From assembly GCA_035048495.1 (NCBI GenBank), contig CM068541.1, forward strand, positions 7,943,929-8,007,928: DNA of 64,000 bases, read 5' to 3'. Shown here one piece after another: positions 31,446 through 45,509 of this stretch. The notes beneath the pieces were generated by a model, which had not been told where the DNA came from, made no database searches, and worked only from the letters and a program-made list of their open reading frames with translations. The DNA is from Euptelea pleiosperma. Taxonomy: Eukaryota > Streptophyta > Magnoliopsida > Ranunculales > Eupteleaceae. Each line of letters opens with the position of its first letter. Position 1 is the first letter of the stretch. Position numbers and translations under genes: made by a program.

Positions 31446-34400
31446 TCAACCCCCAAAAAGATACCCAGCTGCCTGCTCTTCATTGCCATTGAAAAACCTA
31501 AGAGCTTGTATTGCTGCATCCCTCTCGAATCCAAGCTCAACAAGCTTCGCAATTTTGGCTTCAAAATCAGGTCCCTGCAGTCAAATTACTTTTACTTAGA
31601 ATTTAATCTGATTAATGCAGATCACAGAATCAATCTAACATCATCATCATCGATCGATGGTTTATGGTGGTCTATGGATTAAGCAGTGCAGATTGATGAG
31701 ATGGACCAACAATCGGTAGAATGCAAAAACTTTGGAGTTTTCATATTAAGGTATATCATGGAATCACACTATAAAAAGTAAAACGATAGTGAACTAGCAA
31801 CCACTTAGCAGGAAATTATTGCAAAACAAAAGAAAATAAATTCATATCAATACTTTAATTTCTGAAAGGAAGATAACAGAGATGAAACAATTGCGAATTG
31901 TAGCATTTTTTGATAAGCAACAATATAAACAATTTACCTGTATTAAGGGACCACGTGCAGTTCCTGTGTTCAGAGAGTACCATAAAAGTGAGAATGTGTG
32001 GGAGGCAAAAAAAGGTAAATATCAAATTCATTAGCCATCTTATCGAGGTAGCTTATGCGTTCCAACAACATGGATCAGACAATTCACGGTGTTTGAATGA
32101 TGCTGACATAGGCAAACCAAAAATTGTATTACCTATGCCAGCATGGTTTTGGACACCAATGATTGATGAATCCACAAAATTGGAAGCCAGGAACCATTTG
32201 GTATTGTAGATTATAAGCTACCAAATTCAGCTTCCATATAAATGAAGAGTGGTGACCATATGGTCTGAGGTCCATGTGGTGCCCAACAGCTGGCACATTT
32301 TGATTGGTGCTGCAAATTCAAATGTAATAAAATACTATATTTAAAGTGACTTCTGTGCAGCCCGAGGTGTGCAACACCAATCAAAATATGCCATCTGTTG
32401 GGTACCACATCGACCTCAGACCATATGATCACCACTCTTCATTTATTTGGAAGCTGAATTTGGTAGCTTATGATCTACAATATCATAAATCAATTAAAGC
32501 CAACCAGAAGGACAAGCAGGCCCTCTGAACGAATGAAGAAAATAAGAATCTTTATTGAACTGAATTGCAACCAAATAGAACAAAGCATGAGAGCTATGAG
32601 CAAATTTTCCGAAGCTAACCAGAAGACTGGCCTCCAGGGGGCAAATTATCGTTCTCCTCTTTCGTTCCCGATGTTTTCTGAAGAATCGCAAGAGACCAAA
32701 ACCAAAATTATAGAGAGCACAATGAAACTTATGCTAAAGAACATCCCCAAATATGTGGACAATAAAAATTAAGGAACAAGGATCTAGATTGTTGGCATAC
32801 TTCAAAACCAATTTTCCAAAGCACATAATTTACAAGTGGCCAAATAAGAAGATAAATCTTTGTTATCAGTATTATAGATGGTAATAACATTTATAAATGG
32901 AATCCTTAACATGGCACACATGTAGCAAGTTGGGATCCACTATTCAAATAGTCCATAGGCGAGATATCCAAAGTCAATAGTTTATCAACCAGAAGATTGC
33001 AGCCCACAAATCTCAACATTTTCTCATTTCTCAGAGGGCTAAACACAATAAGCTTTTTCTCCATTTAAAGATTGATATAAAGCCCTCTGGCACGACTCCT
33101 CTCCCTATTCTACCGTCCAAAAAAGGCCGGCCGTTCTAAGTTCTTTATAGTTCCGTTCCATCAGGGTCGGATAGGACCAGGCCCAATCGGCTGGATCCAT
33201 GGAATCTATGGAGCTTGAAAATTTAGCTACAGCTGACCGAGCTTCGATCGAGTTTAAAGCTCGGGCAATAGTGAGGGACTCTCGGTCGTTGAGACACGGG
33301 GGCCTCACTACAGCCACTCAGTAACTCTTAGGCTTCAACTGTACTCTTGGATAACGTTTAAAGCACTAATTGGTTGCTAATAAATGTTTGTATCAAGATG
33401 TTGATATCCTGTGCTTATCAAAAGAAAAAGGAAAAAATAAAAGATCCTGGTGTTAGATCAGTTGAATGTAGCAAATAAAACACTATATCCATGATTTCTT
33501 TTGCCCACTTCCAGACTAACAAAAATTAATGACTGATAAAAATATGCATGCAAGGTAAGAAAACATAAGGCGAATATGTAAAGAAATACAGTGCATAAAA
33601 ATTGTTTAGGTGACACAAAATTAAAGCAATATTTGCTTTGGTAGAAGCATGTGGTTCAGAATTTACTTACTGAAACCGATCCTGAACCAGAACCAGAAGC
33701 TTGCTTGGAGAACCTCTCTTCATCTAGAAACTGTGATGGGATGTCCTTCTCTGAAAATGGTGCAGGCTGTCAATATATTTCTCCAAAAAATAAAAGTGCC
33801 AGAAACTAAGAGACACTACAGAGAGTATCACACAAAAAATAAAAGATCAAGCATCACAAGGCACACTTGTAAGTCTAGACATTAGTTAATAACTTTCAAA
33901 TAAAAATGAATGCAAAGAACACAAAATCGACCTTGCAAAAATGGTACTGAAACCTCTCCTCCACCAACTCTCAAGACATTCTCCTTTAAATCTATTATAC
34001 ACTGCTCACAGTTGCTTCGTTAGAAATCAATATCATATTTGGTCACTACAAAATTAGACCTACTAAGTATATGTTACCTGATGCTTACGGAGCATATCAA
34101 GCCCAAAAAGGAACTCCATATTGGGAGCATCCAGTACCATGAAGGAGCAAGGGTAAAATATGTTCCCAATCTACCACAAAAGGAAAAAAAAAAAGCATTA
34201 GTCAGAGACAGAAGTTAACTGAGCCTTAGACAAGTGTCTTTAGTTTAATATTGTTGCAGACTTTGTAGCCGTAAGTGACAGGCAATAAGGCTGCGTTTGG
34301 CATTGCGGAAAATAAGTCAAAAGGCTGCTTTTGGGATTATTATCCGGGTTTTTGCGGTTTGAAATGGGTTAAGCAGCTGTTTGCACAGGTTAAGGAGAAG

Positions 34401-37400
34401 CAGTTTTTCATCCTAAAATAAGTTTTCTAAATAACAAAACTATCCTTGCAAATCTTTAATACCTTTTCTAAATGACAAAAATCATCCTAAAAGACCCAAA
34501 CCCATTGCTTTACCCACTGCTTACAGCAATAAGCTATAAGCCCAGGTTACCGCAAGCCAAAACACAAACTAAATATTCTTCCACCTCTTTTCCAGGTGAT
34601 ATCATGTACATACATTTTAAAAATATAAACGCATACACAGAGAGGGGTTGGTGCACGAGTTATAAGTTCTACTTTTTCCAATTGAAATTTTTTAGTAGCA
34701 ATTATAATATTACATTATCCACTAAAATCCTTATTATTATTATTATTATTATTATAGAAATATACAATAATAAGCTTGCTTTTATTATTAAAAATATACT
34801 ACCAAGTCCACGAATCTTATTTCTTAGGGTTCACCAAGTCTGACATTCTATCCCTGCGTCCAAGGTTTTAAACTTCGACTTAACCCTAAAACTTAGATTA
34901 TTAAAACTCAGAATAAATTGGGGGAAGTTTAATTTGGTTCAGAGTATTTTCGTAAAAATTCTCCAAGTTGGGGAACTTTGCAGAATTGTCACCAAAGCAT
35001 TGGAAAGACGCACCTAAGATATCATAAAACAAGCATGATTACACACTCAAAACTTCATATGCAAGATCAATATTGTTTTATACATTGACGCAAGTATTAG
35101 AGAGCCACGATTTAAAGTAAATTGCTCAAAATACTATCATTTAAGTACATAAAAATCAAAACAACTTATCTCTGACCTAACAAGGTCATAGCCACATGGA
35201 TCTATGACCCACCTCGTCAATGCCACATTCGCCTGAAGCCAAATATAATTGTTGTGCAAACAACTCTGTATGATCAAATAAGTGTTTATACTATTTAAAT
35301 ATTTTAATAAAATCTAAAATAAATAAATTTATTAACGATTTACATTTTAAAATATCTTTTTATAAGAACATTTTAAAAGATTGTGTAATTGATAATAAAC
35401 CTAAATAAATAATTCATCCATGCACTTGTTGTCCTACTGGTTCCTAATGTTTTTAAGTTTAATTAAATTCTTTATGTATTTATTAATTAAAAATTGATTT
35501 TTGAGTTCCCTGATCCATGCAATTGTTGTCGGTCCTATATGTTTCCTAATTATTTCTGAATTATTTAAATTTTATAAGTTAAAATATAATTTTATTGATA
35601 AATAATGAGTTTAAAATTTTTGAAATAATAATTTTTAATTATGAGAATATTATCAAATAAAAATAGTTCACCCCATTTATGTTCACTAATTGTTAAAAGT
35701 TATATGACATGGATTGCCCATCAATTGTCATTTTCGCTAATAATTATTTTTTCGCATTTTTAAAATATTTTATTACTTATAAAAAAATAACCTCAAAACT
35801 TTTACAAAATTTTGTTATGACCTCGTCAAGCAGGTCAGGTAACCTGTTTATTGTCTTAGTGTTTCAGATGCGCATGTTAGCATGTACTAAACACTATTGA
35901 TCTTGCATTTGTTACTTCAAACAATTGTTTATTATTTGTATCATAATGAGTTATGAGTGTGTTCTCATGCTTGTTGTAGCATTTCTTAAAATTCAATGCA
36001 TGTTTACTCCTTTTTTGCAATAATTCCTAAACATCCCTATACTTCAACCTAATTTTTGTAAACTTTGTATTGAAAATGTCAAAATTAATCAATAGTTCAC
36101 CAAAATCTACGAATTTTGTCAAATGTTTTGAAATTATTTGTTGAATTTTTGTAATTTTCATCTTACAATTGGACTTCAATTCAACCACCAAAAATCAAAA
36201 TAATTTGGCATGATTTTGCCAAAACAGGAGAAGGACCTTCGATGAAATTTGGCACTTGACAAAGATGAAAAGAATTAGCTGAGAAAGTATCAATAACATA
36301 GAGAAAATAGCTCAAGAACAGTCCTCATTAAAACTTAAAGTAACACATGTTTCCTAATTAGAGGAATATAAGAAAACAAATAAATCTAAAATAATTAGTC
36401 AACAAGCTTCAAATGTGATGCTTTGATTCAGTGGCCAGTAAGCCGATTACCTTGATTGGTGCCACATGTATACGACCAAGAATCTCCGACTGACCAACTC
36501 CATGAGCAATGCCCTTATAACGCTGATCTAACAATCTCAACAATCTGAAAAAGAAAGCCCATGTCAATAGAAAGAGAAGCATGAAGGAACCCTCCACTTT
36601 GCAATGTTCTCAACATAGCATATCAAAGCCCAGGTCCATAGCAGGTCACTGAATCCGACACTTGATACCAGTGTCAGACTCAGGCTCTCAGCCATATCAA
36701 AGCAACATGGCAGTAGTCAGGTTCTAATGGGTTCACCCAAACCCGACCCTAATGCTATAAGCCATTTCCCAAACCAGCTAAAACCAAGACAAATCAGGGT
36801 GCCTGACCCATTGCCATCCCTAGCTTAGGAGAACCTTGTCTAAAAACAAAAAAGAGCATACCCAAGACGCTCAGCACAGCTTTTGGATATTATCGTTGAC
36901 TGAGCTCCACTATCAACAAATGCCTGGAACAAAGGGAACAGAAGATGCCCACTTAAAGCCTTCCTTCTAAAACAATTGGAGAAGAATCCATTAATAAGAA
37001 ACAGTATAATACATTATTATAATAAGGGGTCATCCATCCAAATCGTGATAGAGTGACTAGTTACTACTGAATATTGACAATAAAACTTAATAATTTATTG
37101 ACCTTAATAGGCTTGCCTGACAAACAAATTTCATTTGATTGTGCAAACAAATGAAGAGAGAATGCAGTCCGCAAACAAATAGATTTGGATCTGACAAAAG
37201 TGAAAAACGGAAAGCATGTTTCAGCAAGGTAAGTATCCTGCGGCAAATGACAGGGAGATCACCTATCTATCAGAACACAGAAGCTAATAACACATAGGAA
37301 ATCTTTTACACTTCGCGTATAGCTGAATTTATGCTAAACAATCACAAAAATGGGCACAAAATGAACCAAATAGAAATACCAGACAAATTATTTCCACACC

Positions 37401-40400
37401 CAGAAGACAAACAGGAATCGCTGTAGCTCTTACTCAACATGTGAAGAATATTGAGGTAGGTAAAAGAATGATGAAATGAACAAAGCAAACAGGATAAATT
37501 ATTATTCCTTGTCACTACCTTCAAAGGTATGCCATTGACTTCCATGTCTACGTACAACATAACCTGAAGAATAACGTAAGAAAATTAAAATTATGCATAA
37601 AAAAATACACTACAGCACATACAAAAGAAGGGAGATGGAACATACCACCCTAGCAAAAGCTTCAGGGTTGTGTTCTAGTGCAGCTGCCCAGTTCTCATCA
37701 ATTCCTTTCTGCATTCCATAGTTGCAATATAGTAAAAAATCAAAAGGGTGAAAAAAAAAATATTTAATATCAGGACAAATTGACTTTATAGGTAAAAATC
37801 ACAACCAAGCACAAGCAGGTAAAAGTTTCGATAGTCTAATTCAGTTACTAAATGCTGAAGAAGTGTTGTGCAGGAAATTAGTATCAACTGGTATTTTAAA
37901 TCTTTAAAATCAATGGTTATTGTGTTTGTATAACATTTAACATAAAATCATTGTTTCCGCTACCGAAGCCCGGCAGTCCAAGCTTCTTCTCTGGACCAAC
38001 TTGGATTCCTCGTACATGGCACGCATGGTTATCAGTCTGGACCTTGCAAAATGTTGGGAAACCCTTGTATTGGCCACAACGAAAAATCAAAACGTTGGAT
38101 GATCATAACCATCCAATCAAGAAGCTTCATATGATAAATAAGGTCCACAAACCAATAGGGAAAGTGTATTCATGGTCATTAATCCATAACGTGCAAATTT
38201 TAGGCCACAACATGGATTGGCCACAGTTGCTAAGTCTCTTGGATTAATCAGCCCTTGGGCCAAGGGCACAAACGAGTGTATAATGGAACTCTCCTCCCTA
38301 GTCCTTGCCTTTTTACTCTCTATAAATCCTTGCCCACTTACAGAGAGAGAGAGAGAGAGAGTAATAGAATATGGCACTGACCTGACGGATGGCAGCTTCA
38401 ATTTTCTTCTGCGATTCCACATCAAAAGGATCTGCATACATCAGTGCCTGGGATCACAGTACCCAGAATATAGGTGAATCAGATACTTGGTGTACATGTG
38501 TAATTAGTTTAAAATAATAATACCAAAATATTTTGAAATTGATCATAATGTGAAAAAAAATTATAGAATAAACAAGTTTAATCACAGCAAAAACAATGCA
38601 GTCCCAGTTGAAACAAAAAAATATCAACTTTTCATCAGAATATCAAACCATGCGTTACCACATATCTATTATGTATTGTGAGAAACAATCACAAGGGACT
38701 CAAAACATGAAAAGACAAATAACACTGATCAAACAAGAAAACACCAATCAATCTAATGGAAACACAGGCACCATAATCATTCAAAGAAGGCCAGAGTAAG
38801 AGAAAACAAGTGGTAGACTGAAATAAGTTGCTTACAAGTTCCTCCTCTTGTTGACGCCGTAATTCAGATCTTTGTTGATGACGCTCTCGCAAGACGTTCT
38901 GCAGTTTATCGAGATCATTCCCAAGAATAACTTGTGCAAATTCAGGATCCGTCTGTAAGTTGAATAAGCATCAACGATGTCAAAGTAACTAACAAATCAC
39001 CGCAAAAGTAAGTTCGCAGAAACTAAGAACAAGATGATAAATGGAGAAATGCAAAAATGTCAGTATAACTTTCAAAATAATGGCAACTATTTAGTTTGAC
39101 TTGACATAATTGATGCAAATATCAATCTCTAAAAATAATTATTCTATCTTCATAGTTCTCACACTCCCATTCTTCAAAATATAAAAGAAACTCACCACTG
39201 GCTTGAGATGGTAAAAATGCAAAAAGAATATTAATGATCAGAAAAAAGAAGAAAGGCGTACCTATTTGATTATAGCCTTAACAGATAACATTGTGAGTGG
39301 CCCATATAGGAGATAGTAGACTACTTTTAGATAAAGGAAGAAAAAAATAGAATAAAATAACAGAAGTACCAAGTACAGAGATTAATTTTATTCAACAATA
39401 AAATGTAAACAATTTTTGCATGGGAATTGAATTTTTCATAGAAATTTTTACTTCTTCCAAAGAATTTTTTTCGCATTTGATGGAAATGTCCTTCTCACTA
39501 AACTGTCCTTACATTTCTTCTCAAAAGTTAAACGTTAAGTGAGAGAAGAGAGGGCATTTCCATCAAATGAAAAAGTTCTCTGGAAAACAATTTCCTTTAT
39601 GAATAAAGAAAAAAAGAAAAAAACTTGAACAGGCTAAGACCCACTAAAGTCACATGGGACTCCACCAAAAGGGCCAACTTCCACATTAATACGCCAACTG
39701 TATTAATATGATTTGTAAGCTCGTCCATTTCTTTTGTTTGCTTCCTGTAAATTTTAAAAGCTCCTACCATATGCATTCAAAGAAGAATGCCAAGTTGCCA
39801 ACAATGCAACTCATCAAACAAGTGGGCTAAGTTCAATGGTGGGGAAGTCACTTCTCTTTCTTTCATCTCGTCATATTCTGCAAATCTCCTCAAATTACAC
39901 CATCCTATTTCTTTATCTAAATCTTTAATATCAGACTCTGGAGCTTTGGAATTCGCCAAGCTTACCTTGTTCGTAATGTTAACAAAGATATTTCTCTTGT
40001 ATCATTGTAAATGATCAACACTTGTGGATCTTCTATGCCCATCATGTCTTTGCTAAGTAAGTATGCTGTGAAAGAATCTTGAGTAACATTAAATGAATCA
40101 ATCAGCTCTAATCCATTCCTTAAGTCTCTGTTTCTGAATGTCAAGTTCCGCAACAAGGCCAACAAACTGAAGAATGATTCACCCATCACTATATTGAAAT
40201 ACTCTACTGAAACCAGCTTCACCCAAATTTGCTTTCTTGCATGACTTACATAGCAGCATTATGAAACATGTCACTGAAGTGCAAAACATCTCTAGGCCTT
40301 GATGAGTTGTGATGGTGATTATTGAAAAAAAGAAAAAAAAAAAAAAAAAACCTATGAACATGGACGGTCTCCCAAGGCAATGGAATGGCTAGTTCACTTC

Positions 40401-43400
40401 AACTTGTAGTTTTTCCTCCATTCGGGAGACTCGGAAAAGGAAAAACCCAGAACCTCAATTAAGTTCATTCGGAAATTCAAGGTGTGAACAATGATATTAC
40501 CTTGGATGCAGCAGATATAAAAATGTTCATCCATCAGTTTACTAAGATTGGATTCAAGGTTATTATGATTTTTAGCTAGCGAAGAAAATATAAGCGAAGA
40601 AACAACCACCGGCCAAGGGAAATCTCAAATTTTTTCCTTCTTTTTGTTTTAGTAAGGGTGATGTAGTGCCTGAAGGGATGGTTAATTAACTTAATTTGTA
40701 AGGATTGAGCATATTTGAAAATAATAAAGTTTCTACTAAGGGTGACGTAGAGACCACCCTCAGACATGGTTTTTCCCTTTTTTTCATCTATCACCTAGGA
40801 TGATATATTACTCAGTATCAACCAAGTCAGACAGTCAAGTCAGCCAAAGCCAAGGAACATTAGAGAGGCATTATACATTTTTTTGTTTCTGATGGGTAAA
40901 GATGTATGAGTATGTTAAAAGAAGAAAAAGGGGAATTAAAGACCCCTCTAAACAATTAAAGATGGGACCACCTTTGAAAGTGGATCTTCTGTGGGGCATT
41001 TGATCCTTTTTCCATTTTTGTCTCCACTCTTTGGTGGACAAGATTTAGGCAAGATCACTACATATAAATATATAAATACAAATGTAAGTATCTAAAACTG
41101 CTACCATCCTCCTCGATAGTACCAGATAGAGAGCTTGGAAAATTTGAGGGGCGCAAGATAGTAATAAAATCAGTATTAAAAAACTAGCCAACATATCAGC
41201 GGTTCTATTAGCTTCCCTCCAAAATTGGTGAACCTTCCCAACATTTGAATTTCCTAAGCAATAACAAAATGCAACTCAGACAGGCTATGCATTGTTCTCA
41301 ATGAGGTTCTATTGTGCTTCTCATGATGGTCAGATGGAGACATATATTACCACTGCAAGTTAATCAATAGCTAATCTTTTGTTTTAGAGTACAGATTGCA
41401 AGATTCAGCAATGCCTTCCACAAGGCAGGTCATTGCCAGGTCTTTTATTCTCCTTCTGGATGGTAGCATAATCTGAGAATATTTTAACAAGATCTTGAAC
41501 AACTGTCTTAGAAAAATCACACACACACACAGATAAAGGACGAAGTCAAGGAAGCATTATAAGCAAATTTGGGTGAAAGCTGCACAAACGTGAATTTGTA
41601 AAATAGCTTAATTTTATCTGAATAAGAATTCTATTCAATTAGAAGATACTGATTAAAACACATTCACGGTGGAATTATTGATCATCAAATGGAAAAGGCT
41701 TCATGAGAACATGATGACCCAGTATACCTGAAGCAGTTGTGCCATCAAGTTAGAATCACTCCGAACATGCTGCTGGAAGGCTCCAGGGTTCACAGCAGAA
41801 CCATCTGGGTTAAAGCTCAGATCACTGGTGGACGCACTGAAATAATTTGGGTAGAAAACAGTCAGTACATGAAGGCATGTCATAGATACCATTTCAAGAC
41901 AGAACAGTTATCCGATGAGTAAACCCAGTGAGATGTGTGAATATAAATGGAAAAAAGGGGACCAAAAAGAAGAATGAGGACCAGACATGAAGCTCTAAAT
42001 GCATACCATGCACGAATAGTAGTAAAAAGAAGGGATTATAATCAGAACTAAAATACATGAGGACCCGTACATGAATTTTTAAGAGCAGATAGCACGTGAT
42101 AAAATAAAGAAAAAACTAACTCCAACCTATAGCCTCAAATATAGCAATAACGAGCCAACCATCCGATATAAAACTTTCAGGGTTAGTGAAATAACAATGA
42201 AAGACAGATTAAAATGCCACTATAATGGAAACCAATCATATAAAATCAGGTCAAATTACGATATTATCCAACAGACTTGTACAGAATTCAACCAGAAACT
42301 TGACCATTAGATCTATATTTAAAATCCAGATTGCTTTTGGACACCAACGAATCATTCCCTTTCTCTTAATTTGAGGAAAAGGAGCATCTGGGTTAGTGTA
42401 TGAGAGTCGTATAAATGCACGGTTTGTTGTTTCTTGATGCCTAGTGGAGAAAAACAAAGAGGGATGGAACCTGACCTTGAGCAACAGAACTAGGTACATG
42501 CCCATTGCATTCTAATCTTTCTATTCAGTACACAGCTTCTTCTTCCCTTAATGTTTTCCACCATTTTTGAGGGATATAAAATTGGTCTTCATCTGTATAT
42601 TTCCTTTTGGTGGATTGAGTGGATGATTAATTATATTATTTCCTACACTTTATTTCCAGGTATCTAATCTACACTGAAAATTAAGGTTTGGTGGTGAATT
42701 ATAGGATGTTTGTGGTTTAATGGCAAATTACATCAGAAACACTAAACCTGTGTTGGGGTGTTACTGAATTGGAATTAAGCTGTATATCAAGGAAACACTA
42801 AACCCTCTTAGGCCGATATAACTAATCCTGCATAGTTAATTAGAAACTGGAACACTGTGAATCAAATGCCTACGTTCATCAAAATTTCAAATTTTCCATC
42901 AAATTGACTAGAAAACATTCCAAACATTGTTACATGAACTCAAATAATGCAATTTAAGATCTTTATGTCATCAGAAAGTAAGAACATCGTGTAAGTGATA
43001 CCTTGAGGCCTTTGAGACCTTTGAGACCATCATCACCAAATCTCCATCTTTAACTCCGAGAGCACTCAATCTCTCTGCATTCCTTACCTCGTTTCCATTG
43101 AAAAGTAACTGCTGCTGTTGAAGCGGCACTCGCGTCTGTACAGATGAACTTCAAACATCAGTAAAAAGAAATAACTTCAAACAAAAAAAATTCAGGTCAT
43201 CTCACCTCCACTTCGAGCAATGCTTTCACGTTCTCAACCTGTAACATATAATCAAAAAAAAAAAGGAAAACAAAATTCGGAATCAAAGCGACATCGAGAT
43301 GAATGTGAATCTTAGGTGTCTAAGAAGATTACGGAACCCTAAAACAACGTTGGTAGCGAACTAATTTCAACGAAGAAAATAGAGCAGGATCAGGGAAGAT

Positions 43401-43506
43401 CAGAGGAATTAGGGTTTCAGATTAAGGAGTTGAGATTTACAGATTCATCTGGATCGACGTCTAACGTGATGAAGTGTTCGTCGGGAGTCATTACAGTGAT
43501 CTTCAT
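31446..43506 (-). CDS. DDI1: DDI1 ubiquitin-receptor aspartic protease (UBL-RVP-UBA)
   Basis: A shuttle factor bringing ubiquitinated proteins to the proteasome, with a retropepsin-like protease fold; acts in cytosol and nucleus. Sixteen exons (high to low): 43506-43441, 43238-43206, 43135-43002, 41836-41728, 38952-38836, 38447-38382, 37708-37646, 37563-37519, 36923-36862, 36544-36451, 34170-34078, 34001-33932, 33750-33671, 32677-32620, 31963-31938, 31574-31446. All phases fit: 414 aa. UBL at about 1-75 (MKITVMTPDEHF; FNGNEV), a helical linker at 115-195, RVP at about 195-320 with catalytic Asp215 in FVDSGAQST, and UBA at about 373-414 (KLVELGFERDAAIQAL, ending YLFGG). The RVP and UBA are joined by a glycine/serine linker partly encoded by a 58-bp and a 26-bp exon. 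Nothing essential is missing. It is divergently placed from the RAB gene, with 2.5 kb between. Confidence 0.96.
33095..33330. other. GC-rich island in a DDI1 intron
   Basis: About 235 bp with visibly higher GC than the surrounding AT-rich intron, including GGCCGGCC, and low repeat content. A 70-codon frame on the minus strand is open (33317-33105) but has no splice signals in phase with DDI1 and no domain I know. It may be an inserted organellar or genic fragment; I cannot tell. Confidence 0.35.
34286..36240. other. Long DDI1 intron (34171-36450), repeat debris
   Basis: This intron between the exons at 36544-36451 and 34170-34078 is 2.3 kb and AT-rich. It holds a 'ggctgcgtttggcattgcgg' MITE-like end at about 34290, a (TTA)n run at about 34732-34754 and long AT-rich stretches. 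No exon or foreign gene seen. Confidence 0.55.
38953..41727 (-). other. Long DDI1 intron between exons 4 and 5
   Basis: 2.8 kb, AT-rich. It contains a fold at about 39415-39600 with arms built on 'catttgatggaaatgtcc', a T/A run at about 40330-40351, and a CA run near 41520. The open frames at 39777-40609 are short and on both strands, with no recognisable domain. I regard it as an intron with transposon relics. Confidence 0.6.
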
Positions 43507-44879
43507 CTTCTCAAATTGATCTCTAAGAATGATTTAGAGTTTCGGAATAGATTTTCGAAGTTATTACAAAAACCAAAAACTTCGCTCTCTCTTGCTCTGC
43601 AAGTTTTCTCTCCAGTTGGACGACCTTTAAAATACGTATTTTTACGGTTTTAAATTACAGTCGAGTTGCTTCTGTTAGGTAGAGCCGTAGAGGTTTATTA
43701 CGGTTTTACCTTAAGAGTCCTGCTTCTATAGAACCGGGTCCTATAGAAAGTTTGATAGGGCTCCTCCGGAATGCCATGTGGCACACTCTTTCTGGTCCAC
43801 TGAACCATGAATGTTGGTCCCACCCGTTGGTGGACCTACACACCAAAATTCAGCCTCATTGATGATTTCTAGCAGTTGGATTTAAGCTTCATTTCGGAAT
43901 GGGCTTCATGGATTGGAACTCATCCATGGACCTGTTTATAAAGCCCGTGACAAAAAAAGTTCAAATCTAATGGCTAGAAATTATCAATCAGGCTGTTACA
44001 TTGCATTTTGGGCGAGGTCCTACCAAATTTTGTATAGGACTTGGAACCCAGTCCATTAGAAGCCTGAAGGCATCTAGGATGTCACTGGGACGGTTCCTAA
44101 GGTACCCAGAACCGTGACCAATATTGCTAGCTCTTATCTGTTTCGGTTCTTATCAGTTCCGGTTCTCAAAATTTGAATCTAAGCTCTGCTTGGTTCCCTC
44201 AAGGATGCATTTTGTACTCTGGTGCAAATACGGTGAGTTGCATTGAAATCACTTACCACAGTTTTTCGGCTGCACATGCTTGCATCAATTTTCTTAAAGA
44301 GTTTGCAAGGGCTTGGCAACCACTTGCATGCCAGCTCATTTGCACCTCCCCAGCCAATCACTTTTGTTTTTTGAAATGACCCAACCAATCACTTGTAATC
44401 CCAAAATCGTGACGAGTGAGTGCATTGCATCCCATTTGCATTGAACCAAGCAGGGCCTTTATTCGTGTTGGGTGATTTTTTTTTTATGGGATGCTTCAAT
44501 TATCCTTAGTAGGACCCTGCAAGTTGAAGTTGGTAAGATTTTTTTGACTGTTGGGTAAAAAAGTTGACTCGACCGTTGACTCTTCATTGGAAAGACCAAT
44601 CAGATGGTTTTAAAAAAAGTCCCGTTATAACGGTAACTCGCTCTAAGACCGTTACATCATTTGCAAAAAAATGGATAATATGGCTCTTATTCATTATTTT
44701 ACTTTTTTCAATATTATTTTAGAAAACATTAAAATAATAAATTGTTTTGACCATGATATGACCTATTATAACAGCCGTTATAACAGACAACAGTGATGCT
44801 ACATGTCTTGCTCAATATATTACTAAAAAAACTGTCTTGCTCAATATATTACTAAAAAAACCTTTCATTATTTATAAAA
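43507..44879. other. Shared upstream region of DDI1 and RABB1, DDI1 side
   Basis: The DDI1 5' leader lies in 43507-43640 (pyrimidine-rich on the transcribed strand). Upstream are a fragment of the 24110 family (about 43765-44035), an inverted-repeat element at about 44178-44462 with ends AGCTCTGCTTGGTTC and its inverse GAACCAAGCAGGGCC, and a truncated hAT-MITE fragment (about 44605-44790). No other gene. Confidence 0.5.
44178..44462. mobile_element. MITE with CTGCTTGGTTC inverted ends
   Basis: Terminal inverted repeats of about 15 bp (CTCTGCTTGGTTCCCTC on the left; the right end is the inverse of CCCTGCTTGGTTCAATG). Inside, 'gcattgaaatcactt' and 'aaccaatcacttgtaat' segments recur. About 285 bp; the target duplication is not certain. 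Confidence 0.6.
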
Positions 44880-45500
44880 CGGAAAATTTCTAAAAAGAAA
44901 ATAAACTTTAATCTATTTACAAAAAAGAATACAACTTTTCGCAAATCCCAAAAAAGAAAACGAAACGCCCTTTCAAAGGGCGTTTTATTACGTGACACAT
45001 GTTTATCAAAAAACGCCCTTTAAAAGGGCGTTTGTCAGTAAAAAACGTCATTTTAAATGACGTTTTTCAGTAATAGACGCCTTTTTAAAAAACGTCTGTC
45101 AAATCTCTGACAACTGACAGACATTATTTTAAAGGGCGTTTTTTGATACCCAACTTTTACTCCCATTTTGGCATACCCAGAAGATGAATCAATGGCTGAT
45201 TTTTGGTGAGGACGATCTCTACGGTGAGGAGATCATCCTCACAAAAATTCAGATCATTCCGATATTCGTAGATTGGTTTAAAAGTTGAGGAATTATGGGA
45301 CATTTTTTAAAATTTCTCAGGAATAAACGCCCTTTAAAAGGGCGTTTGTCAGACGTGTCAGCCATCAGTCATTCGTTAGTCAGTTGGCAACTGAAAGGAC
45401 TGACAGCAGACGAGTTTCGTTTTCTTTTTTGGGATTTGCGAAAAGTTGTATTCTTTTTTGTAAATAAATTAAAATTTGTTTTCTTTTCTGTAATTTTCCG
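44880..45500. mobile_element. GGGCGTTT-hairpin foldback element, copy 2, perfect 9-bp target duplication
   Basis: A 621-bp element flanked by TTTATAAAA at 44871-44879 and 45501-45509. The ends are CGGAAAATTT and AATTTTCCG. Arms of about 90 bp are near-perfect inverted repeats and the core hairpins match copy 1 at 14105-14778, with several hairpins lost or mutated. The 110-bp 'gatttttggtgaggacgatc' module is almost identical between copies. A 9-bp duplication plus long arms indicates a non-autonomous Mutator-like element. It lies about 550 bp upstream of the RAB start codon. Confidence 0.9.
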
Positions 45501-45509
45501 TTTATAAAA

